A stretch of DNA of 64,000 bases from assembly GCF_946479975.1 (NCBI RefSeq), contig NZ_CAMLIX010000002.1:14589-78588 (forward strand). Reading direction: 5' to 3'. Positions 42,980-53,360 of the stretch are shown here, piece after piece (positions within the stretch are counted from its first letter, which is position 1; the number at the start of each line of letters is the position of its first letter). The translations under genes were made by a program, and so were the position numbers. The notes under the pieces were generated by a model. It saw only the letters and a list, made by a program, of their open reading frames with translations. It was not told the origin of the DNA and made no database searches. Source of the DNA: an uncultured Flavobacterium sp. (lineage in GTDB: Bacteria; Bacteroidota; Bacteroidia; Flavobacteriales; Flavobacteriaceae).

Positions 42980-44170
42980 TCAGCAATAATAGAATATTTC
43001 GACAGAAAATAGTTTTCCGTCTTTAAACTCCAATCTAAATTGACTGTCTTCCATTATGATACTGTAATGATGAGGCGTTTTTAATGAAGCTTCAATATAA
43101 GTTCCATATTTTTCAATGAAAGCTTTTTCAGACAGCGTATGATCCAAAACAGCATTTGGATTTAGGATGAACTTATTGTTTTCATTAATAAAAACTTTGA
43201 TAATTTCTGCTTTATTCTGTTTTTCGTCAACCGAAACTTCTAAGTCGGGATAGTAATAAAATAGATCACTTAAGTAAATACCGCATTCATCTCCGATTTT
43301 ATTTTTCTTCGGAGGATTTCCAAATGTTTTAACCAAATCAGTCTGTGAAATATAAACTGATTTTGTTTTAAATCCTTTTAAGGAATAATGCGATTTCTGT
43401 ACAAAAGAAATTATTTGTTCTGGTAATTTATGATTTGCTAAAGCTTTGGCTAAAGCCATATTCAATTCGGTTTCTTCAATTAATTTTGGATCGTTAATTT
43501 GTTTTACAACCTCAGAATATCTTTTGTAAGCTGGAATTAATGCATCATAATTATTGTTCCAAGCCAATTCTACAATTCTTTCGCTCAATGTTTTACGTTC
43601 AGCAACAGCGTTGACATCAAGTTTGTCAAACTCTTTTAGTAAAGAATCAAAATTTGGTCGTGGACCAAGAAATTTTCTCAATGTATATTTTGCATATTCT
43701 TCATCAAAATTCCCGTTGATATTGACCCATTCATCTTGATTTAAAGGAAGATAATTAATTGGAACAGGATCTCCTGTAAAAAGGATTTCTCTAATTTTTG
43801 CATTTTTATCTGGTAAAGCTCTTGCTTTTAAACCAGCTGCTAATACAAAAAGATGATTGCCTCCATAATAGGCATCGCCACCTTCGAGAATCGGATTTTC
43901 TGGATCTTTGATTTTTACATCTCTTGCATTAAGACTTTTGACGACATATTTTTCTTCAATAAATCCTTCGCTAAAATTATCTGCTTGTACTTTGTACCAG
44001 CCATTTTGACTTTCAGATAATAAACGAACTTCGGCTCCGTATTTAAAATAACCTAAAAAAGAGGTAGAATTAGGCGAAGTAAACAGCCTCGTATCAGAAT
44101 TTAGGAAATAACGTTGTTGCGAATGCAGTAAAAGAGAGCAAAAAAAAAGTAAAAAGTAGAATTTTTTCAT
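42980..44170 (-). CDS. Exported SH3-domain protein, 396 aa
   Basis: Signal peptide ([18 protein letters not shown]), bacterial SH3 domain (about 25-80, [20 protein letters not shown]) and a second SH3-like segment (about 105-160, [13 protein letters not shown]), then a helical region and a beta C-terminal domain with paired aromatic residues. SH3b proteins bind cell-wall or other peptides; predicted periplasmic. Function not clear. Opposite no operon partner; panB is next but its start lies 51 bases downstream. Confidence 0.85.
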   Translation of the reverse strand: MKKFYFLLFFCSLLLHSQQRYFLNSDTRLFTSPNSTSFLGYFKYGAEVRLLSESQNGWYKVQADNFSEGFIEEKYVVKSLNARDVKIKDPENPILEGGDAYYGGNHLFVLAAGLKARALPDKNAKIREILFTGDPVPINYLPLNQDEWVNINGNFDEEYAKYTLRKFLGPRPNFDSLLKEFDKLDVNAVAERKTLSERIVELAWNNNYDALIPAYKRYSEVVKQINDPKLIEETELNMALAKALANHKLPEQIISFVQKSHYSLKGFKTKSVYISQTDLVKTFGNPPKKNKIGDECGIYLSDLFYYYPDLEVSVDEKQNKAEIIKVFINENNKFILNPNAVLDHTLSEKAFIEKYGTYIEASLKTPHHYSIIMEDSQFRLEFKDGKLFSVEIFYYC

Positions 44171-44190
44171 GAAGTTTAGTATGTTTTTTT

Positions 44191-44261
44191 GCCACGAATT
44201 TCACGAATGTACACTAATTTAATTTGAACAAAAATTCGTGTACATTCGTGGAATTCGTGGC
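44191..44261. repeat. Intergenic inverted repeat, GCCACGAATT family, copy 2
   Basis: GCCACGAATTTCACGAATGT paired with ACATTCGTGGAATTCGTGGC around a ~30-base centre. Same family as 22,440 and 48,968. Confidence 0.85.
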
Positions 44262-44271
44262 AACTTAAATA

Positions 44272-45699
44272 TTAACAATCCGCCATGTTTACAGCAATTG
44301 CCAATCCACCTTCTGAGGTTTCTTTGTATTTTGAATTCATATCTTTTGCCGTTTCCCACATCGTATTAATTACTTTATCAAGTGGTACTTTAGCATTTTT
44401 AGAATCAGTTTCTAAAGCCAATTCGGCAGCATTAATCGCTTTTATGGCGCCCATCGTGTTTCTTTCGATACACGGAATTTGAACCAAACCGCCAATTGGA
44501 TCACAGGTTAAACCTAAATGATGTTCCATTGCAATTTCTGCTGCCATAAGAACCTGAGCAGGAGTGCCACCCATTAATTCGCAAAGCGCCGCCGCCGCCA
44601 TCGATGACGAAACACCAATTTCTGCCTGACAACCGCCCATTGCTGCTGAAATGGTTGAACCTTTTTTAAAGATACTTCCAATTTCGCCGGCAACCATTAA
44701 AAATTGTTTGATTTCTTTTTCGCCAGCATTATGATTTTCAATTACCATATAATACATTAAAACAGCGGGAATTACACCAGAACTTCCGTTAGTTGGAGCA
44801 GTAACCACACGTCCTAAAGACGCATTTACTTCATTCACGGCAAGTGCAAAACAACTTACCCATTTTAAAATCTGGCGAAATTTAACTTCGGTTTTTCTAA
44901 TTTCTTGCAGCCAGCTTTGCGGATCAGTATAATTAGATAATCCTATAAGGTTTTGGTGCATGTCAAAAGCTCTTCTTCGAACGTGAAGTCCGCCGGGAAG
45001 TATACCTTCAGAGTGACAGCCAATATACATACATTCTAACATTGTATTCCAAATACGCATCAATTCAGAATGCACTTCGGCTTCTGGGCGCATCGAAATT
45101 TCATTTTCATATACAATTTCAGAAATCAATTTATTTTCAGAAATGCTATAATTCAATAATTCTGCTGCATTTTGCACAGGATAAGGAAAAGCACATTTTA
45201 TAGCCTCCTTAACTTTGGCATTTGTGCGTTCTTCTTTGACCACAAAGCCGCCGCCGATAGAATAAAACGTAGATTCATATTCAGAATCGTCAGCTTTAAA
45301 AGCAGTAAATTTTAATCCATTTGCATGGAAAGGAAGAAAGTCTTTGTTGAAAACAATGTCTTGAAGAAAAAAGAACGGAATCACTTTTTGGCTGCCCAAA
45401 TTGATTTCGTTTGTAGTTTCGATTTTTTTAATAATTCCTGCAATATCTTCAACAGGAATATATTCAGGATCCTGACCGCTCAAACCCAGCATGACTGCAA
45501 GATCTGTTGCATGCCCTTTTCCAGTTAACGATAGAGAACCGTATAAATCTACTTTTACTCTTGTAATGTTTTCTAAAATAGCTTCCTCTTTAAGCTCTTC
45601 TAGAAAGCGTTCGGCAGCACGCCAAGGTCCCAAAGTATGCGAGCTTGAAGGGCCAACGCCAATTTTAAGCATATCAAAAACTGAGATACATTCTTCCAT
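44272..45699 (-). CDS. sdaA: L-serine ammonia-lyase (iron-sulfur)
   Basis: 475 residues, single-chain type. Dehydrates L-serine to pyruvate and ammonia. Motifs [19 protein letters not shown] at the N-terminus and [15 protein letters not shown] and [12 protein letters not shown] near the C-terminus, including cysteines of the [4Fe-4S] cluster. Length and both domains are complete. Monocistronic. Confidence 0.94.
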   Translation of the reverse strand: MEECISVFDMLKIGVGPSSSHTLGPWRAAERFLEELKEEAILENITRVKVDLYGSLSLTGKGHATDLAVMLGLSGQDPEYIPVEDIAGIIKKIETTNEINLGSQKVIPFFFLQDIVFNKDFLPFHANGLKFTAFKADDSEYESTFYSIGGGFVVKEERTNAKVKEAIKCAFPYPVQNAAELLNYSISENKLISEIVYENEISMRPEAEVHSELMRIWNTMLECMYIGCHSEGILPGGLHVRRRAFDMHQNLIGLSNYTDPQSWLQEIRKTEVKFRQILKWVSCFALAVNEVNASLGRVVTAPTNGSSGVIPAVLMYYMVIENHNAGEKEIKQFLMVAGEIGSIFKKGSTISAAMGGCQAEIGVSSSMAAAALCELMGGTPAQVLMAAEIAMEHHLGLTCDPIGGLVQIPCIERNTMGAIKAINAAELALETDSKNAKVPLDKVINTMWETAKDMNSKYKETSEGGLAIAVNMADC

Positions 45700-45842
45700 T
45701 GTTCGTTTTTTGTTAAGACAAAGATAATTGAATAATGCAATGAAGATTCATATTCGAATGTTAATCTTGCGTATTTATTAAAATATAAAATTAAATTTTA
45801 ATAATTTGGCAATGAATTAAAATTAATTCCTTAATGTGTGCT

Positions 45843-45877
45843 TTTGGTAGAAAGTTCGCGTTTTTTAGGTATTTTTG
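45843..45877 (+). promoter_or_regulatory. Probable promoter of antiporter gene
   Basis: TATTTTTG (45870-45877) matches the -7 box exactly; TTTG at 45843-45846 is 23 bases upstream, slightly long for the consensus. Start of translation is at 45993, leaving a ~110-base leader. Confidence 0.5.
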
Positions 45878-45992
45878 TAAAAAGAACAAGTTGCATAAAT
45901 TTGATTCTTAATATTAATACTTCCGGTGTTTTTGTTCTAATTCTAAAATAGACTTTTTACAATTTAATACCACAAGAAGATAAAGTTACAAT

Positions 45993-48140
45993 ATGATAGA
46001 ATTTTTCAAACATCTATTACAAGAATTCGAATTACCGCTTAGCAATCCCGTATTGATTTTTTCGTTAATACTTTTTATAATTCTGCTTTCTCCAATTTTA
46101 CTTAAAAAAATAAACATTCCCGGAATTATCGGACTTATTATTTCTGGAGTTATCATTGGGCCTCACGGTTTAAATATTCTTGCAAAAAGCTCTGCAGTCG
46201 ATTTGTTTTCTACAATAGGGCTTTTGTACATTATGTTTATTGCGGGTTTAGAATTAGATATGAATGAGTTTAAAGCCAATAGAAACAAGAGTTTGCTATT
46301 TGGTTTTTTTACTTTTATTCTGCCTCTTTCCATCGGATTTCCCGTTTGTTTCTATCTGCTTCAATACGATTTTAATGCTAGTTTTTTAACAGCAAGTATG
46401 TTTGCCACTCATACATTGGTAGCGTACCCAATCGTGAGCAAACTTGGAATTGCAAAAAATCAAGCTGTTGCAATTACTGTTGGAGGAACTATTTTAACCG
46501 ATACAGCCGTTTTGATCATTCTGGCCGTAATTATGGGAAGTGCGCAGGGAAACCTAAATCAAGCTTTTTGGATCAAATTAACCGTTTCTCTGGCTATTTT
46601 TTCGGCTATTATGTTTTTGGTTATTCCCCGAATTGCGAAATGGTTTTTCAAAAAATTAGAAAGTGAAAAACACGCGCATTATATATTTGTACTTTCTGTG
46701 GTTTTCTTTGCTGCCTTTTTGGCCGAAGTAGCAGGAGTAGAGCCTATTATTGGCGCATTCGTCGCTGGTTTGGCGTTAAATCCGTTAATTCCGCATTCTT
46801 CTGCTTTAATGAATCGAATTGAATTTATTGGAAATTCATTATTTATTCCATTCTTCTTGATTTCTGTTGGAATGCTCGTTGATGTCAGTGTAATTCTAAG
46901 TGGACCAACAGCTTTGATTGTTGCAGGAACATTAAGTGTTGTAGCCATTTTTGGAAAATGGATTGCAGCATTTTTTACGCAAGTTGTTTTTAAATATACG
47001 AAAACCGAAAGACAGCTTATTTTCGGATTGAGCAGTGCGCACGCTGCCGCAACTCTGGCCGTAATTTTGGTTGGATTTAAAGCTAAAATCTTAGACGAAA
47101 ACATCTTAAACGGAACCATTATTTTGATTCTGATTACTTGTATTGTGGCTTCTTTTGCAACTGAAAAAGCGGCAAAGAAAATTGCAATCTGCGAAGAAGA
47201 AGTTTCACATGAAGATGCAGAAAAAGATCAGATTTTAGACGAACATATTTTGATTCCGCTGGCAAAAACTTCTGCAACAGCGAGTTTGTTGGATTTTGCG
47301 CTTTTAATAAAAGATAAAAAATCTTCAAATCCTGTAACGTTATTAACGATTGTTCCTAATAACGGTCAGGCAGAAAAGAACATTTTAAAATACAGAAAAG
47401 CAGTTGATAAATTCGTAATTCAAGGTTCGGCTTCTGAAGTAAAAATCAATACAATTGCTAGAATCGACCATAATCCTGCGAGTGGAATTGCAAGAACTTC
47501 TAAAGAAATCATGTCGGATATTGTGATTGTAGGATGGCCGAGAAAAACAGGATTTTTGGATAAAATTTTTGGAGAAAACGTAGATTCAATCATAAATAAT
47601 GTAGATAAGAATTTATTTATCTGCAGATTTCAAAAGAATTTTATCGAAGAAAAAAGACTAGTTTTTGTTTGTCCGCCTTTTTCTGAAAGAGGAATTGGAT
47701 TTCAATTATTGCTGCAGAAAATCTGTCGTTTATCGCAGGAATTAAGTATTCCGATTGTGGTTTATGCCGAATACAAAACGCATGAAACTATTCAGCAGAT
47801 TGCTAATAATTTGAAACTGAATGCCAAATTAGGATTTAAAATTGTTTCTGATTGGGAAGATTTTGAAAGTATTTCTGATGAAATGAAACCAACGGATCTA
47901 GTTGTTTTCAATCTTTCAAGAAAAGGTTCTGTGTCGTACCAATCTATTTTTGATAAACTGCCTCAAAAATTCGAAAAATCTTTTGACGAAAACAATGTTA
48001 TCTTAGTTTATCCACAGGACGATCGTAAAGAAAGCGCAATGGATGCCTACGAAGATTTTACAGCATCACCATTGACTAAAAGTTTGGAAGCAATCGAACA
48101 AATTGGACGTGGTTTAGGAAGTATCTTGAAGAAGAGTTAA
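45993..48140 (+). CDS. Cation:proton antiporter (CPA2 family) with cytoplasmic Usp-like region
   Basis: 715 residues. N-terminal ~400 residues form about 12 membrane helices of the Na+/H+ or K+/H+ exchanger type (FIAGLELDMNEF, GGTILTDTAVL, SVGMLVDV). The remaining ~300 residues are soluble and UspA-like (ILIPLAKTSATASLLDFAL, MSDIVIVGWPRK). Helps pH, Na+ or K+ balance at the inner membrane. It lacks the TrkA-N domain of KefB/KefC. A small lipoprotein gene follows 14 bases later. Confidence 0.92.
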   Translation: MIEFFKHLLQEFELPLSNPVLIFSLILFIILLSPILLKKINIPGIIGLIISGVIIGPHGLNILAKSSAVDLFSTIGLLYIMFIAGLELDMNEFKANRNKSLLFGFFTFILPLSIGFPVCFYLLQYDFNASFLTASMFATHTLVAYPIVSKLGIAKNQAVAITVGGTILTDTAVLIILAVIMGSAQGNLNQAFWIKLTVSLAIFSAIMFLVIPRIAKWFFKKLESEKHAHYIFVLSVVFFAAFLAEVAGVEPIIGAFVAGLALNPLIPHSSALMNRIEFIGNSLFIPFFLISVGMLVDVSVILSGPTALIVAGTLSVVAIFGKWIAAFFTQVVFKYTKTERQLIFGLSSAHAAATLAVILVGFKAKILDENILNGTIILILITCIVASFATEKAAKKIAICEEEVSHEDAEKDQILDEHILIPLAKTSATASLLDFALLIKDKKSSNPVTLLTIVPNNGQAEKNILKYRKAVDKFVIQGSASEVKINTIARIDHNPASGIARTSKEIMSDIVIVGWPRKTGFLDKIFGENVDSIINNVDKNLFICRFQKNFIEEKRLVFVCPPFSERGIGFQLLLQKICRLSQELSIPIVVYAEYKTHETIQQIANNLKLNAKLGFKIVSDWEDFESISDEMKPTDLVVFNLSRKGSVSYQSIFDKLPQKFEKSFDENNVILVYPQDDRKESAMDAYEDFTASPLTKSLEAIEQIGRGLGSILKKS

Positions 48141-48154
48141 GATATTTTGGCAAA

Positions 48155-48592
48155 ATGAAAATCGGTACTTTACATATAATTTTGCTTATTTCTTTGACTT
48201 TCTTAAGTTGTAATAACAAAGAAGTTCAAAAAGAGCCAGCTTTAAATTCAATAAAAAAAGCTGAAGTTTCAAATAAAGAAAACTTCGAAGAATTCAATAA
48301 AAAATTTCATTCAGATTCTCTTTTTCAAGTTTCAAGAATTGATTTTCCTATTGAAGGAAAACATGTTTATGGTTTTGAACAATATAGTTGGTCCAGAAAA
48401 AATTGGCAGTTTCAAGCTGTCCCAGTTGCTGAAAAATCAGAAATTGGAGAATATCAGCATTCTTTAATTAAAACAGATACTTTGATTACAGAAAGATTTT
48501 GGATTCCCGATAGTGGTTTTGAAGTCGAAAGACAATTTAAACTGATCAAAAATAAATGGTTTTTAATTTATTATAATGACATAAATTTATAG
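48155..48592 (+). CDS. Small lipoprotein, 145 aa
   Basis: Lipobox FLSC with Cys19, then a linker of Lys/Glu and a ~100-residue beta-rich domain. Follows the antiporter gene by 14 bases, so likely co-transcribed. Function not recognised. Confidence 0.75.
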   Translation: MKIGTLHIILLISLTFLSCNNKEVQKEPALNSIKKAEVSNKENFEEFNKKFHSDSLFQVSRIDFPIEGKHVYGFEQYSWSRKNWQFQAVPVAEKSEIGEYQHSLIKTDTLITERFWIPDSGFEVERQFKLIKNKWFLIYYNDINL

Positions 48593-48596
48593 TAGT

Positions 48597-48959
48597 ATGA
48601 ATCACAAAATAAAATCAATTCGACCATTTATAGGTTCTAAAAACTTTGAAATTTCAAGAAGTTTCTATCGTGATTTAGGTTTTGAAGAAACTGTTTTAGA
48701 CGCAAAAATGTCTGTTTTTAAAAGTAACGAAATTGCATTTTATCTTCAAAATGCTTACGTTCAAGATTGGATTGACAACACCATGATTTTTGTCGAAGTT
48801 GATGATGTAGAACGCTATTATAGTGAACTTTCGACTTTAAATCTTCCGGAAAAATACGAAGGTGCAAAATTAAGTCCAATTCAATATCTAGATTGGGGAA
48901 GCGAATGTTTTCTACACGATCCGTCTGGAATTTTATGGCATTTTGGGAAGTTTAAATAA
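48597..48959 (+). CDS. VOC/glyoxalase-fold protein
   Basis: 120 residues of the glyoxalase/bleomycin resistance superfamily: PFIGSKNFEISRSFYRDLGFEE at the start and the final HDPSGILWHFG. It begins 4 bases after the lipoprotein. The metal-ligand pattern is partial, so the activity is open. Confidence 0.88.
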   Translation: MNHKIKSIRPFIGSKNFEISRSFYRDLGFEETVLDAKMSVFKSNEIAFYLQNAYVQDWIDNTMIFVEVDDVERYYSELSTLNLPEKYEGAKLSPIQYLDWGSECFLHDPSGILWHFGKFK

Positions 48960-48967
48960 GATTTTTT

Positions 48968-49214
48968 GCCACGAATTTCACGAATTTTCGCTAATTTTTG
49001 AACTATCATATAAAATCTTAAGGACGGGATTTTTTATCAATAAAAAAGAATGCAAGTTTACATATATAGGTAAAACTATGTGCATTCAAACTAGTGAAAC
49101 GCCTATTTTAAGTCTTCAAAAACTATGTCTCTATGTGTTAAAATTTACACCCAACGGTTTAATTTTTTCCAATTACAAGTAAATTCATTCGCGCAAATTA
49201 GTGCAATTAGTAAC
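48968..49214. repeat. Intergenic inverted repeat, GCCACGAATT family, copy 3 (long centre)
   Basis: GCCACGAATTTCACGAATTT at one end and AATTAGTGCAATTAGTAAC at the other, ~200-base centre without a convincing ORF. Confidence 0.7.
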
Positions 49215-49226
49215 AAAAAGAAAAAA

Positions 49227-49913
49227 CTATCTCAAGCCAAAGTCACCCAAAACACGCGTTGTACTTTTTCGATGATACCAATCATTATAAACTAATTCGA
49301 TACTTTTTACATCAAATTCTCCAAAATCATAATCGCGAAATTCTGCTGTAATTTGCGTTAGTTTTTTAGGATTATGAAGTTTTTCCTGAAAACGCATGAT
49401 CGTAGAATGTGCCGTAGAAATTTCATATCGGCTGTCTATACTTTGTTGTAGATTAGAATTTTTGAAATTTTCTCGAAGTCTGTTTCGCAGATTATTTAAA
49501 GTTTCATCACTAGGAAAACCCTGAATCATAATTGCCGACGGAGAAGCGGTTACACCTTTGTAATGAATTTTGATTTTCTCAACTTCAACAAGGCTTCTAC
49601 AGATAATTTCAATGTATTCGTTTAGAGAAATCTGGTTTAAATTAAATGTTGTAGAGCAAGAAATAATCGAAAGCACCGTGATATGAATATCAGTATCAGG
49701 ATAAAAATACTGCTCAGGTTCTGCTTTTTTTAATTCATTAATAAAATGCTGAATATTGGCTTTTATTTCATCGTTTGGCCGAATAACTAATGTAATTCCA
49801 AATCGAGAATCGGTTTCGTTTTTAAGTTCAGTATCTATCGAATATTTTCCTGCCGAAATTGCTTCAGCAGAAGTTTTATAGAGTTTGTCGTAGCGTTCCT
49901 TTAGATTATCCAT
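49227..49913 (-). CDS. 2H phosphoesterase (2'-5' RNA ligase-like fold)
   Basis: 228 residues. Two HxT motifs typical of the 2H superfamily, DIHITVLSI (near residue 101) and AHSTIMRF (near 169). Such enzymes hydrolyse or join 2',5' or cyclic phosphodiester bonds of RNA or nucleotides. It is far from the RNA ligase island, so no link is claimed. Confidence 0.8.
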   Translation of the reverse strand: MDNLKERYDKLYKTSAEAISAGKYSIDTELKNETDSRFGITLVIRPNDEIKANIQHFINELKKAEPEQYFYPDTDIHITVLSIISCSTTFNLNQISLNEYIEIICRSLVEVEKIKIHYKGVTASPSAIMIQGFPSDETLNNLRNRLRENFKNSNLQQSIDSRYEISTAHSTIMRFQEKLHNPKKLTQITAEFRDYDFGEFDVKSIELVYNDWYHRKSTTRVLGDFGLR

Positions 49914-49924
49914 TAGAAAATATA

Positions 49925-50824
49925 TTATTCGGCTTCAAAAATTGCTTTTAATTGCTTTTGTAAATCGTGCTTATTGTTTTCACCACTACCTTTCCATTTC
50001 CCGATAATGGTGCCTTTTTTGTCAATTAAAACCTTGTGCGGAATCCCATTAACGAAATAGTCTTTGCTAATACTTGCATTGTTTTCTGTTAAAAAAATAT
50101 GTTTCCAGCTTTCTATTTTTTCTTTTGTAATGGCTTTTTGCCAAAGATCAAGTTTATCATCTTTTGCAACACTGATGATTTCAAAACCCTGTTGATGGTA
50201 TTTTTTATACAATTCCTTGATGTATGGAAGTTCTTCTCTGCAAGGACCGCACCAGCTTGCCCAAAAATCTATGAGAACATATTGTTTTTCCTTAAAATCA
50301 TCAAGCGAAATGATTTTTCCATTGCTATCTTTCAAACTAAAATTTGGAGCAGCACTTCCTACTTTACTTTTTTTGAAATATTTCAGTTTTTCAGCCATAT
50401 CCAAACCCTTCTCAGAATTCTTTATTTCGGGTGAGAAATTTTCAAATACTTCCACGAAAGTGTCGTAAAAATTCATTCCAATAAAACGATTAACCTGCGC
50501 GCGAATTAATTGCAAAGCGCGAAACGAATTGGGATGATTTTTGGCAAAAACAAAATCAAGTTTCAATTCACGAATATCATTTTGATCTAGTAAGTTTTCT
50601 AGATCATCTACCCGAAGAACTAGTCGATTTTTAATAATTGAATCGGTTTCAATTTCAATTTTTGACGTAATTTCTTTTTGCAATGCAGAAATAGAGTCAC
50701 GAATTTTTTTAGTTGGTTTATGCAATTCTAAAATTTCTTTTTCGATTGCAGCTTCATCCTGAGCAAAACTCAAATTACTTAAAAGAGAAGTAAAAACAAT
50801 AAACAGAAGTTTTAATTTTTTCAT
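49925..50824 (-). CDS. TlpA-type thiol:disulfide oxidoreductase, exported
   Basis: 299 residues. Signal peptide (ends LSFAQ), a helical N-terminal region (25-150) and a thioredoxin domain (about 155-299) with the WCGPC motif at Cys192/Cys195. Probably a periplasmic thiol oxidoreductase, as in other Bacteroidota TlpA-like genes. It ends 11 bases before the 2H phosphoesterase on the same strand. Confidence 0.92.
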   Translation of the reverse strand: MKKLKLLFIVFTSLLSNLSFAQDEAAIEKEILELHKPTKKIRDSISALQKEITSKIEIETDSIIKNRLVLRVDDLENLLDQNDIRELKLDFVFAKNHPNSFRALQLIRAQVNRFIGMNFYDTFVEVFENFSPEIKNSEKGLDMAEKLKYFKKSKVGSAAPNFSLKDSNGKIISLDDFKEKQYVLIDFWASWCGPCREELPYIKELYKKYHQQGFEIISVAKDDKLDLWQKAITKEKIESWKHIFLTENNASISKDYFVNGIPHKVLIDKKGTIIGKWKGSGENNKHDLQKQLKAIFEAE

Positions 50825-50865
50825 TTAATAAGCATTTTTTGAGATCAGGTTTCTAAAAACTTAAA

Positions 50866-51234
50866 CTATTTCTTTCTTGGTTTTTCGAGATTTTCTTTCA
50901 CTCTAAATTTGACGATTTCAGCAATCAAATCGTACGGAATTTCATTTTTAAATTGAAACTGAACGGAGCCTTTTCCTGATTTATAAGAAGAAAGTTGTTC
51001 TTTAAAAGATTCGTGACCGCTCGGCAGAGCGTAAAGTCCGATATGATTTTTAAAAGCAGCAAAATAAACTACAATTCCGTTCTGTTCAAAGGCTGGCATT
51101 GAATAGCTGATTTTCTCTTTAGCATCTGGTGCGGCAGTCTGAATAGTTGCTCTTACTTTTTCCAGAATTTCCTGAACATCATTCGGAAATCCACCAATAT
51201 ATTCGTCTATGTTTTCTGGTTTTTTTACTTCCAT
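50866..51234 (-). CDS. DUF1801 protein, copy 1
   Basis: 122 residues. Contains the family's IDEYIGGFPNDVQEILEKVR and KISYSMPAFEQNG segments, a small alpha/beta fold of unknown function. One of three DUF1801-type proteins within 11 kb, the others at 56,964 and 61,451. Confidence 0.85.
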   Translation of the reverse strand: MEVKKPENIDEYIGGFPNDVQEILEKVRATIQTAAPDAKEKISYSMPAFEQNGIVVYFAAFKNHIGLYALPSGHESFKEQLSSYKSGKGSVQFQFKNEIPYDLIAEIVKFRVKENLEKPRKK

Positions 51235-51266
51235 ATTGGTTTTTGTTTTATTGCATGTTTATTTTT

Positions 51267-51443
51267 AACGCAGAGTTCGCTAAGGTATTTTAATTCTGAA
51301 TTTAAGCAGAATTTACATTTTAAGTTCGCAAAGCTTTATCTAGACAAAAAAATAATATTTATAAAGCTCAGCGAACTTTTCATTTTAATGAATCTCAAAA
51401 AAAAATAGCGAACTCTGCGTAAATCTCCGCGTTCTCTGCGATA
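51267..51443. repeat. Intergenic inverted repeat 'acgcagag' family
   Basis: ACGCAGAGTTCGCTAAGG and related pieces at one end and GCGAACTCTGCGT plus GTTCTCTGCGAT at the other, with a ~130-base centre. No ORF. Confidence 0.7.
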
Positions 51444-51476
51444 CAAAAACAATACGGATTCTTGATGTTTAAATCA

Positions 51477-51944
51477 CTAAGCAAGTCCTTTCGGAAAACG
51501 ATCCAAAACCAAATTTAGTTGTAAATTGTGTTCCAAATATGCTTTCGCACCAGCCAAAACCAACGTAAAACCTTCTGTCGAATCACGAACTTGATCGATT
51601 ATTTTGTCTGAATCTCCATGAAAACCAGAATTAATAATGCTTACAAAAGTTTCGTGTTCGTTCAATGGATTAAAAATCCATTCTACCAAAGTAATTTCAT
51701 CTGGATTTCCCCATTCTATAACAATCTTTTTATTTTCTTGTAAAACCACTGTTTTAACAGAAAGTGAAAAACCATACATTTCCCAAGTCCATTCTGTTTT
51801 TTGGTTTTCTTCTAATATTCCAGATCCTTTGGTAAACCAAAATTTACTTGTAATCTGCGGATCAATAAAAGCCTGAAAAACTTCTGAAACAGGTTTTCGA
51901 ATCAACATTTCGGCCTTTGCAAATTTATTATTTTCTGTTTTCAT
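51477..51944 (-). CDS. SRPBCC / AHSA1-domain protein
   Basis: 155 residues. The Bet v1-like fold: MLIRKPVSEVFQAFIDPQITSKFW near the N-terminus and GFTLVLAGAKAYLEHN near the C-terminus. AHSA1-type proteins of this size bind small hydrophobic molecules or are co-chaperones. Role not determined; alone in its unit. Confidence 0.88.
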   Translation of the reverse strand: MKTENNKFAKAEMLIRKPVSEVFQAFIDPQITSKFWFTKGSGILEENQKTEWTWEMYGFSLSVKTVVLQENKKIVIEWGNPDEITLVEWIFNPLNEHETFVSIINSGFHGDSDKIIDQVRDSTEGFTLVLAGAKAYLEHNLQLNLVLDRFPKGLA

Positions 51945-52034
51945 AGTTGATTTAAAATGTGAGAGTGAGAGTAAAATTCAATTGTTTTTTCGGACTTCTA
52001 ATTTAAGAAACAAAATTTAAAATAGAGATAAAAA

Positions 52035-52065
52035 AAATCCAGACAATAATTTTACTGTCTGGATT
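52035..52065. terminator. Terminator of the 52,086 gene
   Basis: AAATCCAGACA and TGTCTGGATTT form a perfect 11-bp stem with a ~9-base loop, with an A-run giving a T-run leftward. Confidence 0.85.
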
Positions 52066-52085
52066 TAATGTTTTGTGAAGTTTAC

Positions 52086-53270
52086 TTAAAATATAGTATA
52101 TCCTAAGACTACAGAAGCTGATGTGAAATCTGAAGATATGGCAGTGTTTTTAAGAATTTTTTTTGTGGCATATCTAAACTCTAAACTGTACTTATCTTTG
52201 AATTTATAACCAATCCCAAAGGCAACAGCACCCCTGCTTGAAATGTCAAAATTACCAAATGGAGGATATTTTATTTCTGAACCTAATTGAAAGTCAATAA
52301 TGTATTGAAAATTATAGAAAAGTTTCGAATTAGCATTTAAGAAAGAGTAATACCTAATTCCGAATGGCACTTCTATAGATTTATAGTTAATTGAAGTATC
52401 GTGATTTTTAACTGTTTTTTCTTCTTCATAAAATTGATAAGTTGGTTCTATAATAAAAGCCCATTTGTTTTTATTGAAGCCAAAGATAAATTCTGCTTCT
52501 ACACCTAATCTAAATTGTGTTTTATTGCCAAAATTAACATCGTACAAAGGCATTTGAGCGTGTTGCATAGTTACTTTACTATTGCTTACTCCAGCTCGAA
52601 CGTTTAGGTTAAAAAGATCTTTTTTCTCTGTGATTTTAGTTTCAACTTTTTGTGGATCAACAGCGTGATTGTATTTAGAAAAAAGGTCAACTAATTTGTC
52701 TTTACTGTATGTTAAGTTTTTAATAGCTTTTTCACTAACGGCATCATCTTGTAATGCATTGACCAATTGTTGTTTGTAGTGATTGTTATAACCAACTTCG
52801 AATTCATTTATTTTATAACTTTTATAAACTAATTGATTTAATTCTACCACATCTGTTTTAAAGAAAAACCTTTTTACATTGTTTTCATCATACTGAAATA
52901 AGCTCGCCTTCCCTTCAACTAATACTTTTAGGAATAATGTTTCTTCAATAAATTGAGGATTTTTAACATAACTCATATTGTTCATGTTCTCACTCGATTT
53001 GTCAATATTTACAGTATACCTTTGGTATTTTGCATCATTTTCAAAACCAAATTCTTTTACTTGTGAAACAGTTAAAGTTTGCGGCTGTTCATTTTCTGAT
53101 AGTTTGTACTGAAATTCTTTTGGCGTTTTTATCCAATCTTGATTTCTAATCAGACAGTTAACCTTTGTATTATTGTTGTCAATATAATACGCTTTTTCGA
53201 AGACAATTTGGGAATAAGAATGAAAGGTTACGAAAGTAAATAAAAGTAATAAAAGTAGTTTTTTAATCAT
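52086..53270 (-). CDS. Exported outer-membrane beta-barrel protein, 394 aa
   Basis: Signal peptide (MIKKLLLLLLFTFVTFHSYSQ), a ~180-residue periplasmic region, then a C-terminal half with alternating strands ending in VVLGYTIF, resembling a PorT-like or OmpA-like small barrel. No catalytic motif. Function unknown. Confidence 0.75.
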   Translation of the reverse strand: MIKKLLLLLLFTFVTFHSYSQIVFEKAYYIDNNNTKVNCLIRNQDWIKTPKEFQYKLSENEQPQTLTVSQVKEFGFENDAKYQRYTVNIDKSSENMNNMSYVKNPQFIEETLFLKVLVEGKASLFQYDENNVKRFFFKTDVVELNQLVYKSYKINEFEVGYNNHYKQQLVNALQDDAVSEKAIKNLTYSKDKLVDLFSKYNHAVDPQKVETKITEKKDLFNLNVRAGVSNSKVTMQHAQMPLYDVNFGNKTQFRLGVEAEFIFGFNKNKWAFIIEPTYQFYEEEKTVKNHDTSINYKSIEVPFGIRYYSFLNANSKLFYNFQYIIDFQLGSEIKYPPFGNFDISSRGAVAFGIGYKFKDKYSLEFRYATKKILKNTAISSDFTSASVVLGYTIF

Positions 53271-53360
53271 TTTGGGTGTTTTGATATTTTGTTATGAAAT
53301 TTATCTTGCCGCCAAATATATGCAAGAAATTTTATATAAAATTACCAAAAACCGTAATTA

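Noticed and set aside
49227..49913. The 2H phosphoesterase as part of the RNA repair island
   Set aside because: It is 44 kb from the island in an unrelated gene group; only the fold suggests RNA work.
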